Positions 1-9,500 of a stretch of 64,000 nt of DNA are shown piece by piece. The position numbers were made by a program, and so were the translations under genes. The notes under the pieces were generated by a model that was not told where the DNA came from, ran no database searches, and saw only the letters and a program-made list of their open reading frames with translations. How positions within the stretch are numbered: the first letter of the stretch is position 1; every line of letters starts with the position of its first letter. The stretch comes from Candidatus Woesearchaeota archaeon (GTDB lineage Archaea; Nanobdellota; Nanobdellia; Woesearchaeales; GCA-023898365), in assembly GCA_023898365.1 (NCBI GenBank), contig CP060219.1:1-64000 (forward strand), given 5' to 3'.

Positions 1-521
1 ATCATGCTTGCAACATCAACATCAGTTGGGCGGAACAGTAAGGTGTCGTTTCCTGTTGAAAGTGGAAGCACGCCATAACGCGCAGCTTGAAAACCAGTTA
101 CTGCTTGTAATTGCGCATACACCATTTGCTGAGAAAACCCACGCAAACGATCAGCAAGCGAAGAAGATGTAGGAATCACAGGAGCAGAGGAAACATCAAA
201 CATCACCCGTCCTTGCGTTTCATATGCAGAAATAGCCGGAGTAAGATCGGGGAGTGCATAAAGACCTGTTCTTTGCACGTCATTTGCGGCAGCATGCACA
301 TAACGCAAATCTGCACGTGCTTCTTCAAGACGAGCATATGCAGTGCCAAGAACTGTTTCTAAAGATGCATCTCTCGCAGGAGAAGCGAGATCACCAACCA
401 TTTCAACGCGAGAAGGCACTTGTAGTTGATCATCTGAAACGGTGTGTTGTTGTCCCTGCTGCGCACAGGTAAAATTCAAGGCAGCAAGCAAACTTAGTAA
501 AGGAAGAGCCATCTTAGACAT
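1..521 (-). CDS. Secreted protein of unknown function, 3' end outside window
   Basis: The open frame runs from an ATG at 521 to the window edge, giving 173 codons with no stop. The N-terminus MSKMALPLLSLLAAL is a hydrophobic signal segment ending near TCA-QQ; the cysteine there could instead be a lipobox, but the match is poor. The remainder is hydrophilic and Ala/Ser/Val-rich, with no family I recognise. A GGAG sits 8-10 nt upstream of the ATG and a TATA box lies 25 nt upstream, so it probably has its own promoter. It follows the RHS-type genes by 65 nt on the same strand. It could be an accessory or partner of that cassette, but this rests on position only. Confidence 0.6.
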   Translation of the reverse strand, partial: MSKMALPLLSLLAALNFTCAQQGQQHTVSDDQLQVPSRVEMVGDLASPARDASLETVLGTAYARLEEARADLRYVHAAANDVQRTGLYALPDLTPAISAYETQGRVMFDVSSAPVIPTSSSLADRLRGFSQQMVYAQLQAVTGFQAARYGVLPLSTGNDTLLFRPTDVDVASM

Positions 522-545
522 TTTAATTACTCCATAGTGATTAAT

Positions 546-555
546 TATTTATAAA
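546..555 (-). promoter_or_regulatory. TATA box for the terminal secreted-protein gene
   Basis: TTTATAAATA reads on the minus strand, about 25 nt before the ATG at 521. It lies in the short gap after the last RHS-cassette gene, so the downstream gene can be transcribed separately. Confidence 0.6.
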
Positions 556-586
556 TCTTTCTTTTTTTCATTCTTCACGTTCTTTC

Positions 587-1738
587 TTATCGTAAGGGAT
601 GAATATGATGATAATACCATAAATCATCAATACCAGGATCAGGAAGGAATTCCGCATCCAAAGTAGGTGAAAGAGGAAGACTTGGCATATCATCAGGTTT
701 AGCGGCTTCCTTTGCTTTTTTCACAGCTTGCTCTTTAAGGAATTCTTCTGCACTTTCCGCTTTTGACTTCTCCATATCTGAAAGAGCTTGAGACCCACTT
801 CCTAATTCGACATACGTAGAATCAGTTCCCGTATGAAACGTCACTGAAATTTCTGGATTCAAACCACCTTCGTCAATAATGTTCATCTCATCAGGAAGAT
901 CAGCTTTTGCAGAAGCAGTTACGTCAAGAGTCGTTCCGTCTAGTTCAACTGTGTGGGGAAGACCTTGTTCTGCGCGATCAACCGCCTGTCTGATCTTAAA
1001 CCATTGCATAAGTTTTGCCTTAATTTTTGCAGCAAAACCACCCTTAGAGGTTCCTACCGAACCACTAAAACCAATACCGACGCGTTCAGCCTGCGAGCTT
1101 CCTGCTTCAAGTGCACTATATGGACCGGTTGGTTCAATCCAGCCTAGTGCGTTTCGAAAAATAATTTCTTCATTTGAGCGTTCAGGATCTTGAAATCCAT
1201 ACATATACTCTTGTCGCCAAATAGCTGTTGCCTCTTCCTCTTCAGAAGCTTGACCGGTCGGATCAACAAGATTCATCGGATTATTCAGCACGTAGGCATA
1301 GCGGTTTAACGATTGAGGATTTACCACACTTCCTTCAAAAGAATCCGCACTCATAAAACGTCCAAGAAGTGGACTGTAATGACGCGCGCCAAAATTCAGC
1401 AAGCCACTATCTCGATCAAACTCCTTTGCAGCATACGTCAAATCATTTTCTACCTCAACTACTTCTTCGTCAAGCAAACCCCCGAATGGTGTATACGACG
1501 CAGAATACACGACGTCGCCAGCACCATTAGTCATTGCACGTACATTACCCAAATGATCATAATGAAAAAAAGAGATGTCTGCGCCATCAACACGAGCAAC
1601 CATTTTTTCTCCAGAATACAAAAAACTTTCAGAAGATGAACGATCAATTCGAATATCATAGGTGTCGGCATGAGCTGAACCCATAACTAAGCATAAGAGA
1701 ACTAACACCATACACCACCGATCAAAGCCGTTCTTCAT
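587..1738 (-). CDS. Secreted RHS-repeat core (plug) protein with variable C-terminal tail
   Basis: A signal peptide (MKNGFDRWCMVLVLLCLVMG, ending SAHA-D) is followed by about 100 residues that match the RHS repeat-associated core: DHLGNVRAMT, YTPFGG, EFDRDSGLLNFGARHYSPLLGRFMSAD, then NRYAYVLNNPMNLVDPTG. In bacterial RHS/Tc proteins this core closes the YD-repeat shell and is followed by a variable toxin tip. Here about 220 residues follow PTG; they are acidic, Ala/Glu-rich and unlike any toxin I know. Unusually, the core is not fused to the shell but has its own start and signal peptide. I chose the ATG at 1738 because GGAG lies 6 nt upstream; an in-frame start at 1759 would spoil the signal peptide. 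It is the fourth gene of the cassette, 26 nt after the previous stop. Confidence 0.8.
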   Translation of the reverse strand: MKNGFDRWCMVLVLLCLVMGSAHADTYDIRIDRSSSESFLYSGEKMVARVDGADISFFHYDHLGNVRAMTNGAGDVVYSASYTPFGGLLDEEVVEVENDLTYAAKEFDRDSGLLNFGARHYSPLLGRFMSADSFEGSVVNPQSLNRYAYVLNNPMNLVDPTGQASEEEEATAIWRQEYMYGFQDPERSNEEIIFRNALGWIEPTGPYSALEAGSSQAERVGIGFSGSVGTSKGGFAAKIKAKLMQWFKIRQAVDRAEQGLPHTVELDGTTLDVTASAKADLPDEMNIIDEGGLNPEISVTFHTGTDSTYVELGSGSQALSDMEKSKAESAEEFLKEQAVKKAKEAAKPDDMPSLPLSPTLDAEFLPDPGIDDLWYYHHIHPLR

Positions 1739-1764
1739 TTCCATCTCCAGTACATACAAGTTAT

Positions 1765-2769
1765 TTAACCTAGCCGAATAACAAAATCTCCTCGCTCATT
1801 CTTAAACAATTGAACAGGGGTTGTATCTTCATTTGGATGTTGCGCATCAGCAAATTCGATTACGCCACCCACATTTAACACTGCTTCACGATCAAAACCA
1901 TTTTCATAATTACCACCACGGACATACACTCCCCTTCCCTGTCCTGAGACGAGCCACAAACCTTTATTATCTGAAGCATCATCATCTCTACCCATTATCC
2001 AAGAAGCAGATTCTTGACCTGTTTCGCGATTACGATATTCGAGCACTAAATCAGCGTCGCCATCACCAATATTACCATCGTAGCGAATCTTATCGGCGTA
2101 TATCATGAGCTCCGCACTATATCCATTTCCCGCATTCACTCCGTAAACTCGCTTCAAATATGAATTGCCATTTACTGCAAGCGAATTAGCAAGAAGAGAT
2201 TGGCTAACAGTAAGTCCGTCAATAAGTGCATTTCCCTGAGCAAGTAAAGCAGGCGTATCGTCGTTTGCACTAATCGCAATCACAGCAGCATCCTCATGTC
2301 CGAGATATGCTCTCGTATCTCTATCTTGGTGAGTTGCAAAAACTCCTGCTCTCTGCCCAATAAATGAACCGCCATATTCTAAAATGGGTAAAATGCCGAT
2401 GCCTAGAGAGTTAACTCCAAGCCGGTCGAACTGATTTATTGCTTCACCATCAATTGCAGGAAGGTCAAGATTTTCTTCATCAAGATATATGTTGTCTTGA
2501 AACGTGAAGGGCTCTATAGCTTCACCAGCACCCCCTGGACGTGCAGAAAAATCATCTTGTTTTCCCGAATCAATTTTGAAGTAGTCTTGTGTAAACAATT
2601 TTAAGACATTCACCCCACCCCATTCAAAACCAGCATCTTGTTGTTCTTCGACAAAAACATCATTATCAGCCGCACTAACTCCTAAAGATACAAATCCGAT
2701 CAACAAGACACAAAACAACAAACGAAATTGCTTTTGAAATTCTTCTTTGAAAATATTATTTCTCCTCAT
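1765..2769 (-). CDS. Secreted surface protein linking the RHS shell genes and the RHS core gene
   Basis: 334 residues start at an ATG at 2769 placed just after GGGAGGAGATATC, an excellent ribosome binding site. The N-terminus has a basic stretch, a hydrophobic segment LLFCVLLIGFVSLGVSA and a likely cut at SAA-DN. No YD repeats are visible. The middle and C-terminus are glycine/asparagine-rich with phrases such as RGVYVRGGNYENGF and VLNVGGVIEF, reminiscent of beta-helical or tail-fibre-like surface proteins. The ending (VQLFKNERGDFVIRLG) resembles the IEN-type repeats at the end of the upstream 1240-residue protein. It begins 14 nt after the upstream stop and lies between the shell and core genes, so a structural or linker role is inferred. 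No enzymatic motif was found. Confidence 0.65.
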   Translation of the reverse strand: MRRNNIFKEEFQKQFRLLFCVLLIGFVSLGVSAADNDVFVEEQQDAGFEWGGVNVLKLFTQDYFKIDSGKQDDFSARPGGAGEAIEPFTFQDNIYLDEENLDLPAIDGEAINQFDRLGVNSLGIGILPILEYGGSFIGQRAGVFATHQDRDTRAYLGHEDAAVIAISANDDTPALLAQGNALIDGLTVSQSLLANSLAVNGNSYLKRVYGVNAGNGYSAELMIYADKIRYDGNIGDGDADLVLEYRNRETGQESASWIMGRDDDASDNKGLWLVSGQGRGVYVRGGNYENGFDREAVLNVGGVIEFADAQHPNEDTTPVQLFKNERGDFVIRLG

Positions 2770-2783
2770 GATATCTCCTCCCA

Positions 2784-5700
2784 TTACGAAAATAAGAAAT
2801 GTTCCTCCATACAATTTTTAATCTTGATATCACCAGTCACCATATCAAACAGCACAACTGGTTCTTCCTCATCATTTTCTACGATAAACGAAGCATGTTC
2901 TGCAGTAAGCGCACTATGTTCGAAAAGCAATCCGTTTGTAAATACATCTCCGGAAACTCCATCTATCCAGAAAACAACCTCACCAGCAGCATTCTCAATA
3001 GTGAAATCTCCCCCATCAGGTTGTTCATCTCCTAGTTCGCGCACCATTCCTTTGAGAAGGACTATGCCGTTTTTGTCAGCGACAAAGAGTAATTCGCCAC
3101 CATCGTTTTCAATGATAAATTTTGGTTCCGCGGAAGCAAATTGCCCCACATTACACTCCCCGACACGATCAGAAATTTTATGTAATAATTTTCCAGAATA
3201 ATCATAATAATTCCTTTCAATAAGAGAGAGCGATTCTTTCCTAACTAGACGTTTGCCTGCATCATATAAGTTAGCTGAAACAAATGATAAAGGTTCATCC
3301 TCTTGAGTAGATTCGTAGATGGAGCGCAAGAGATTATTCGCATCATAGTTGAAATGAAAATTGTCTTGTTGCACAATGTTTCCCCGATTGTCATAGGCAA
3401 GTATTACCGTATGTTCTGTTTCATCAACCGAAGTTACTTTGTTGTTAACCAATCCTTGATCATAGAGAAATGTTTTTTGTTCTCCTGCTTCAGTCATTGT
3501 GAGAATGTTACCGACGCTATCAAACGAATAGTGCACGTTTCCACCATAATACCCTTGATCAGACACATCAACTAATCGATTGAGGGCATCATACGAATAC
3601 GTAGCAAGTAAAGAACTTTGATCAAATGTGGGCGCATCGTACAGTGCAACGACGTCACCATAATAATTATAGTCGAGTCCCTCTGAAAAAATTCTTTCGC
3701 CATCACTGAGTGTTTCAATACTTTCTAAAAAACCTCTTGGATGATAGGAAAATTGAGTGAATACATTTTCTGTTTGAAGAGAATCAAGCATATTTCTTTC
3801 AGTATATTCTAGATCAAGAAGTTCTGAACTTTCTTCCCCATCAAAATAGATAACCCTATCAATATTTTGTAATGCATCATATTCGTACAGAACAAAAGTC
3901 CCATCAGCATAGGTTCGTTTTTTTATGAGATTATTATACGTAAACTCATAACTAAATTGCATAGGTTCGTTCTCTACAAACTCTGGTTGAGATCCGCGAA
4001 CAAAAGATAATTCGTCAATAGTTAGTTCACCTGTTGACCCAGGAGAAAAAGAAACGCCAAGTGTACAGGAACGGGCATCATTATGAGGAATAAAGGTAAT
4101 ATAATATTGGTGCCAAGAAGAAGAGGTGATGGTCTTGTCTGCAGCAACCTCTGTGAAATGAAAAAAATTCTCTGCAGGGCCTCCCGAACTATCCCCTTTC
4201 GCTAAATCCTCTCGAAAGCAATGAACCCATATTAATCCTGTTCCCACACCCTGCAACGAAGAACCATCAACATAAGCAGAGACTGTGTAAGTCAGTTCGG
4301 GAATGACTTCAATAGGATAGGAATACGCAATTCCTCGATAACCAATTCCGGAAGACCTTGCAAGTCGAACAGCAGTTGAAGAACCGTGTTCATTAGAAAG
4401 AGGGATGACTTCGTACGTCGTTGAAACATCATATCCATAAGATGAAATTGGCTGTCGTTCAAAACCAGGATTTTCAATAAGATTTTTTCCAACAACAACT
4501 ATGTTTTCAGTGGCAATATTCTTATCTGACCCATAGGAAAATTCCCGTGAACCTGATTGATCTTTTCGCAGACATAATTTACCAATACCATTTTCACAAT
4601 CATCATACACGTTTGTAGAATAAAATCCGTCGCTTTGTTTTGCTAAAACCAAACGCCCGAGAACATCATAAGTGAAAAATGTGGCAAGATAAGATGATGG
4701 TGCTTGAACGTTTCCCATCAGTTCTTTTTCCAACATAACATTATCAATATATATCTCGTCATCAGCAGGTGAAGAGAGACGCAAATGGAGTTCGCAAGTT
4801 ACTTGCTCTTCGGAAGTAAAAGTGAAACTCTGTCGTTCATAGAATGAATGCTCGACAGAAAATTCTTCATAAGCAAGTGGCGTTTCCGATATGTCGCCTG
4901 TTTCGTCAAAGCAATTAGTTATTTCAACAACCGCATTTTGAGGAACTCCTTCTTGTCCTAAACGAAAATAGGCTGAAAAAACATATGAAGTCTCTGGAAG
5001 CACATATATCTTTTGTGAAGCAAAAAATGAAGTGCTCGCTTTATATGCTCGTGAATGACCTAGTCCGAAACCCTCAACGGAGCCATAGAACAAATTGTCA
5101 AAGGGTTCGTCATGCTCTGTTTGCCAGTAAGGAACTTGTGTTGAGGAAACCACATATTCAAAACCCGAATTGCGAACAAGATTGTTTTTTGTGTGTTCAA
5201 CAAGTCTGCCGAGCACATCATAGGTGAATGATTCATCTCCTTTATCAGGATGTTCTGATTGAAGAACCCGTCCAACAGAATCATAAATTTTTCTGTATTC
5301 ATGACCTTTATCATTAACAATGGACAATGGTCGTCCAAAAACATCATACGTTACCGCTGTGTGCGTCTCAAGAGGATCTTGATATGCTTCGATAATTTCC
5401 AGAGGATTATTTGAAGCATCAAAGATTTCTTTTTTTCTTAAGATTCTGCCCGTATCATCAAAATTTGTTTCGGTAAGTACAGAAGAAGCATCATACAAAT
5501 ATGTTGTTCCACTTCCATCACCGCTTTGTGTGGCGATAAGACGATCAAGAGCATCAAAAGACGATGATTTGAAAAGAAATCCTTCTTGATTATTCCACAC
5601 AGGCGGGAAATAAGTGCCCACTTCAAAATCACCATATGCTTTAACAATACTTTGACGAATAGTGTGTTGCACGCCATCATATGCAAAATTTTCAACAAGA

Positions 5701-6506
5701 GCACGACCCTGTTTATCCAACAGTTGACGTTGCAAGAGTTTCATAAACCCATTGTAAAATAGCTGTGACTGAGCAATAAGATTATTCTCAATTCGCGCGG
5801 AAAGCATAACATTTGTAAAATCCTCATTGTAGTTCACTTTGTAAGCGAAATCTTCTTCATCAATAGCATATCCTATTCTGTAGCTCGCATAGGCGCATTC
5901 GCCACAAACACCCCCACAATCTATTGCAGTTTCATCTTGATTCATAACGCCATCATGACAATAGCCTCTGCAATCACTACCGCAAACACCACCACAATCA
6001 ATAGTGTCTTCGTTTTGGTTTGCAACGCCATCTTGACAACTTGGATACGCTCTCGTGTTTGCAATCGATGTAACAACTGTTGCCCCAGGAGGAATGTAAT
6101 CTTCTTCAAGATCGACAGGATCGAACGTAAGAATAAAATTGTCTTGAGAAATTTGTTCACATGATTGGAGATGCAAATAATAAATTGAAACTTTGTTTAC
6201 ATCGATAAGATCAATGTCTTGACCGGTGAGTTCGCAAATTGATCCATCCATCTCATAAAACGCAGCTTCATTTCGAATAGGGGTCGAGCCACCATCTAGT
6301 GATGTTTGCATAAGAGCTGAAGAACATAGTGCAGGACAATCAAGATCATAGCAATCTATTGTTCCGTCGTCATCATTATCAATTCCGTCTGAACATTGCG
6401 TGATAAGTTCGTAGGAGTTAACCACAGGAAGTAAGAGTACAATGAGTAGAAAGACTAAGAGCAATCGATGCAACATCCATTCAGCAGTTGATAGTTTAGT
6501 CAACAT
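2784..6506 (-). CDS. Large secreted YD/RHS-repeat protein with Ca-binding-type and CBM-like segments
   Basis: 1240 residues. After a signal anchor (LLLVFLLIVLLLPVVNS, residues about 14-31) comes CSDGIDNDDDGTIDC, a Cys/Asp motif of the MopE/Ca-binding type, then two copies of C-DG--NQ-E--IDCGG-CG (about residues 155-200). From about residue 290 to 1090 there are many YD repeats (AVTYDVFGRPLSIVND, FTYDVLGRLVEHT, YEYDALQNIDRVI, YSYDALNRLVDVSD). Two insertions beginning N-SGFE / NPGFE with SAYFR/SAYVD segments look like carbohydrate-binding jelly rolls. The C-terminal 110 residues carry three copies of a F-(I/T/V)-(I/V)-EN repeat. There is no RHS core. The start at 6506 has GGGGAA directly upstream, the same context as the preceding gene, whose stop is 13 nt away. 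Confidence 0.8.
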   Translation of the reverse strand: MLTKLSTAEWMLHRLLLVFLLIVLLLPVVNSYELITQCSDGIDNDDDGTIDCYDLDCPALCSSALMQTSLDGGSTPIRNEAAFYEMDGSICELTGQDIDLIDVNKVSIYYLHLQSCEQISQDNFILTFDPVDLEEDYIPPGATVVTSIANTRAYPSCQDGVANQNEDTIDCGGVCGSDCRGYCHDGVMNQDETAIDCGGVCGECAYASYRIGYAIDEEDFAYKVNYNEDFTNVMLSARIENNLIAQSQLFYNGFMKLLQRQLLDKQGRALVENFAYDGVQHTIRQSIVKAYGDFEVGTYFPPVWNNQEGFLFKSSSFDALDRLIATQSGDGSGTTYLYDASSVLTETNFDDTGRILRKKEIFDASNNPLEIIEAYQDPLETHTAVTYDVFGRPLSIVNDKGHEYRKIYDSVGRVLQSEHPDKGDESFTYDVLGRLVEHTKNNLVRNSGFEYVVSSTQVPYWQTEHDEPFDNLFYGSVEGFGLGHSRAYKASTSFFASQKIYVLPETSYVFSAYFRLGQEGVPQNAVVEITNCFDETGDISETPLAYEEFSVEHSFYERQSFTFTSEEQVTCELHLRLSSPADDEIYIDNVMLEKELMGNVQAPSSYLATFFTYDVLGRLVLAKQSDGFYSTNVYDDCENGIGKLCLRKDQSGSREFSYGSDKNIATENIVVVGKNLIENPGFERQPISSYGYDVSTTYEVIPLSNEHGSSTAVRLARSSGIGYRGIAYSYPIEVIPELTYTVSAYVDGSSLQGVGTGLIWVHCFREDLAKGDSSGGPAENFFHFTEVAADKTITSSSWHQYYITFIPHNDARSCTLGVSFSPGSTGELTIDELSFVRGSQPEFVENEPMQFSYEFTYNNLIKKRTYADGTFVLYEYDALQNIDRVIYFDGEESSELLDLEYTERNMLDSLQTENVFTQFSYHPRGFLESIETLSDGERIFSEGLDYNYYGDVVALYDAPTFDQSSLLATYSYDALNRLVDVSDQGYYGGNVHYSFDSVGNILTMTEAGEQKTFLYDQGLVNNKVTSVDETEHTVILAYDNRGNIVQQDNFHFNYDANNLLRSIYESTQEDEPLSFVSANLYDAGKRLVRKESLSLIERNYYDYSGKLLHKISDRVGECNVGQFASAEPKFIIENDGGELLFVADKNGIVLLKGMVRELGDEQPDGGDFTIENAAGEVVFWIDGVSGDVFTNGLLFEHSALTAEHASFIVENDEEEPVVLFDMVTGDIKIKNCMEEHFLFS

Positions 6507-6519
6507 TTCCCCGCAACTC

Positions 6520-9500
6520 TTAACCGCAACGTATCACGGTAGCTCCACAATTTATGGTTTGATCTTGGAAATCTACTTTTCCAAAAATAAAGTATCTTTC
6601 ACTTGTGAAATCTTCTGACTGATCAATAATTTCTCCCTCATACTGCGCACTGCATATGAGACGATTAAAATAATCTCGATAACATGAAGACGAAGGAATG
6701 ACAAATTGACCTCGATACATGCCACCAATATCAAAAAACGGACTGCCTTGATAGGGATCCAAAATGATACTATCGACAATTATTCGAGGATCAGTCATAA
6801 CGGCAACAAATTCGTCATCTTCCGCAAAATTTTGAAGCTCAATAACTTGTGAGACTTGACATTCGTTCTCAACATGAGAGTCACATAAACAACTTCCTGT
6901 GACCGTGCAAGTTCTTGAAAGATCTTCAAAAAGTTCAGGTCCTTGATAGAATGATCTTGTTGCAACCCCCTTCTCCTGAACCTTGTTAACAACACCAAAC
7001 GGCCCATATTCGTAATAGTAAGATATGCCTGAAGGGAGTCTCGTTCTAGAAAGTTGATTGTATTGATTATACTCATACACAGTCGTTTGACCAAGTGCAT
7101 TTGTTTTTGTTGCGACAAGCCCTTGCAGTGGAGAAAGATATGTGTACGTTGTTTCTGTGCCAAGCACATCTGACTGAGAAACAAGGTTCCTGTAAGCATC
7201 ATAAGAATATGTGACAACCATATCGAGCAAGGGTTCGTCAAGCACATGATGAGTTTCATTTTTTTTGAGACCTTGTAAAAAAACATCTTCATAATAGTTG
7301 ATTGATTTCTTCTGGAGTATCTCGCCATCCTTTATTCGTTCAATCCGAGAAGGTAGGCAAGAAACATTTCCTGCAGAAACGAAAGCGAATTCTTCTGCAT
7401 AGTCATCACTTGACAAAGCAATATCTTCTTCGTGAAGAATTAGTTGAGGTTGATAACAGGATTGTTGATCTGCTTCTTGAAACACGGTGCGCAACGTTCT
7501 CCCAGGAATCCCCGATTGATCAAATTGCATTGTTTCGATTTGTTGTTTATGTACAAAGTAATTGTTGTCTTCTTCAATAAGTTCATACGTGGTCGTTGAG
7601 CGAGACAATTCTCTTACCGTATCGCCTTCTTTCTCAAAAATGGAGACAGTTTTTTCTCTACCGTTGAGTCGCTCATCAGTTCCTTGCGAAGAAACATAAA
7701 ATTCGTGTTGACGTATGTCTTCATTTGAATCAGTAATAGTTATTTGGGCAACATATTCGACCATATCGTCTGTATCAATAACTCCTTCTTCGTAATCGTA
7801 AGAGGTTTCATAGCGATCAATAGCCCCAGCATCTTCAATTCCTCCTCGGGTAAGCATTGCTTTAGTAACGCGAACAGAACCAACAAAATCAGTATCTGCA
7901 GAAATTTCGACTCGCATCGATTTGTAAGTTACAGGAACAATAAAGGAAATATGTTTTGTAACCCATTCTTCTTCAACATCCGACGCATTAAAAACGGCAT
8001 CCGCATAAGTGGTGACATAAGGAATGATTGTGTCACTTACATCAAAAAACAAAGGATGCAACTCAACACGCCCTTGCAAACCAAACAAATTTTCATTCAT
8101 AAACTCAACTGATAACGTGTATTCTTCACCAGGCTCAAGATCATAACGAATATCCTGATAAATGCCGTGTCCTTCATCTTGGAAGCTTTCGCCATCATCA
8201 AAAATTCTTATTCCTTTTGGATAATCCGGAACCGCATAATGGGTAACACAAAGAATGCAAGTGCTTGATCGTTTCCAAGGACTTATAGCATCAAAAAAAT
8301 AGGTTCCTGCTGTCGTTTCAAAATATTCGTCATCAAGATAATTGCTATTTTTTATGTTTGGATAATCAACTTTTTGTAATAGTTTTTTATAAGCATGAGC
8401 AAGAACAATGGAGCTTGGTTCAATTTCAGGAAACAAAACATCTTCTTGAATATAATTTCTCCAAAGATTTGGTTCGGATTTGCTCACACTTGTTGATTCC
8501 TTAAGAAATGAAATTTTTGCCAAAGTTGGATAAATAATTGAAACAAGACTACCTGAAGCATCACTTAAAAAGGAAGTTTTCTGACAACGATCAAAAATTT
8601 TATCACATTCATTTATTGAAGACAAAATTCCGTTTGTAAAGTCAAGATCAAATTCTTTCAAAGTTCGATATGTAAAACGATTTTCTTTACCCGACTGAAT
8701 TTTTATGGTGTCTAGCACGACACGAGGCTCATTTTTGATCAAACGCAAATTTCGTACACGAGGATAACCATTTGCAAGTTGTCCAGTACGCAAATAATTT
8801 GCAAAAGCAATGTAGCGTTGTGCTCGATCTTCGCTCGTCGGTCCAAATGTTGAAAAATCATAAGTAACTGTTTGCTTGAGTGTCGAAGTAATATCTTCAT
8901 CTCCATCAAGCGAATAGGGACCGACAATGTATGAGTCACTCCATGCAAGAACCCCCCGCCCAAGACACGAAGAATCATCCAGTTCAAACGGCGTGCCTTC
9001 ATCATTGCAAGGATCTAATAGTTCTCCTTGGGCATCATACCTATTCATCTGCCAATATTTAGGCACTGCTCCTCGATAACCAAATTCTGGATGATAGGTG
9101 GTTGAAGGATACGAATCGCTATGAATATAATACCAATAATTAAAGAACCGATAAACAGGAAAACCGTTTTGGACATCTAGAGAACTCATTCCTGGTTCGG
9201 TGTACTCACTCCAACCAGGGAGCTCATCCATAATCTTAAAGAGATTGGCACCGTCTCTGTATGTTCCTCCAATTTCATTAAGAGGACCATAATCTATTTC
9301 CCCAACTAATTTGTATGACGTATACGGTTCGAGATTATCAAAAAGCACATACATTCCCCAAGAAGTACCTTGTTGCAAACCAAATAATTGAATTTCATCA
9401 TCATCAAGAAAAACGTCCTCAGGAGAACACCCTTGCGCAGCTTGATTTCTACAGTATATATGCCACCCCCCATGCACTCCTTCTTGAGGATCAGCAGTGA

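Noticed and set aside
587..2769. The RHS core gene and the 334-residue gene as pieces of one gene broken by sequencing errors
   Set aside because: Each has its own ribosome binding site and signal peptide, and the junctions contain real gaps of 14-26 nt; a single error could not create these.
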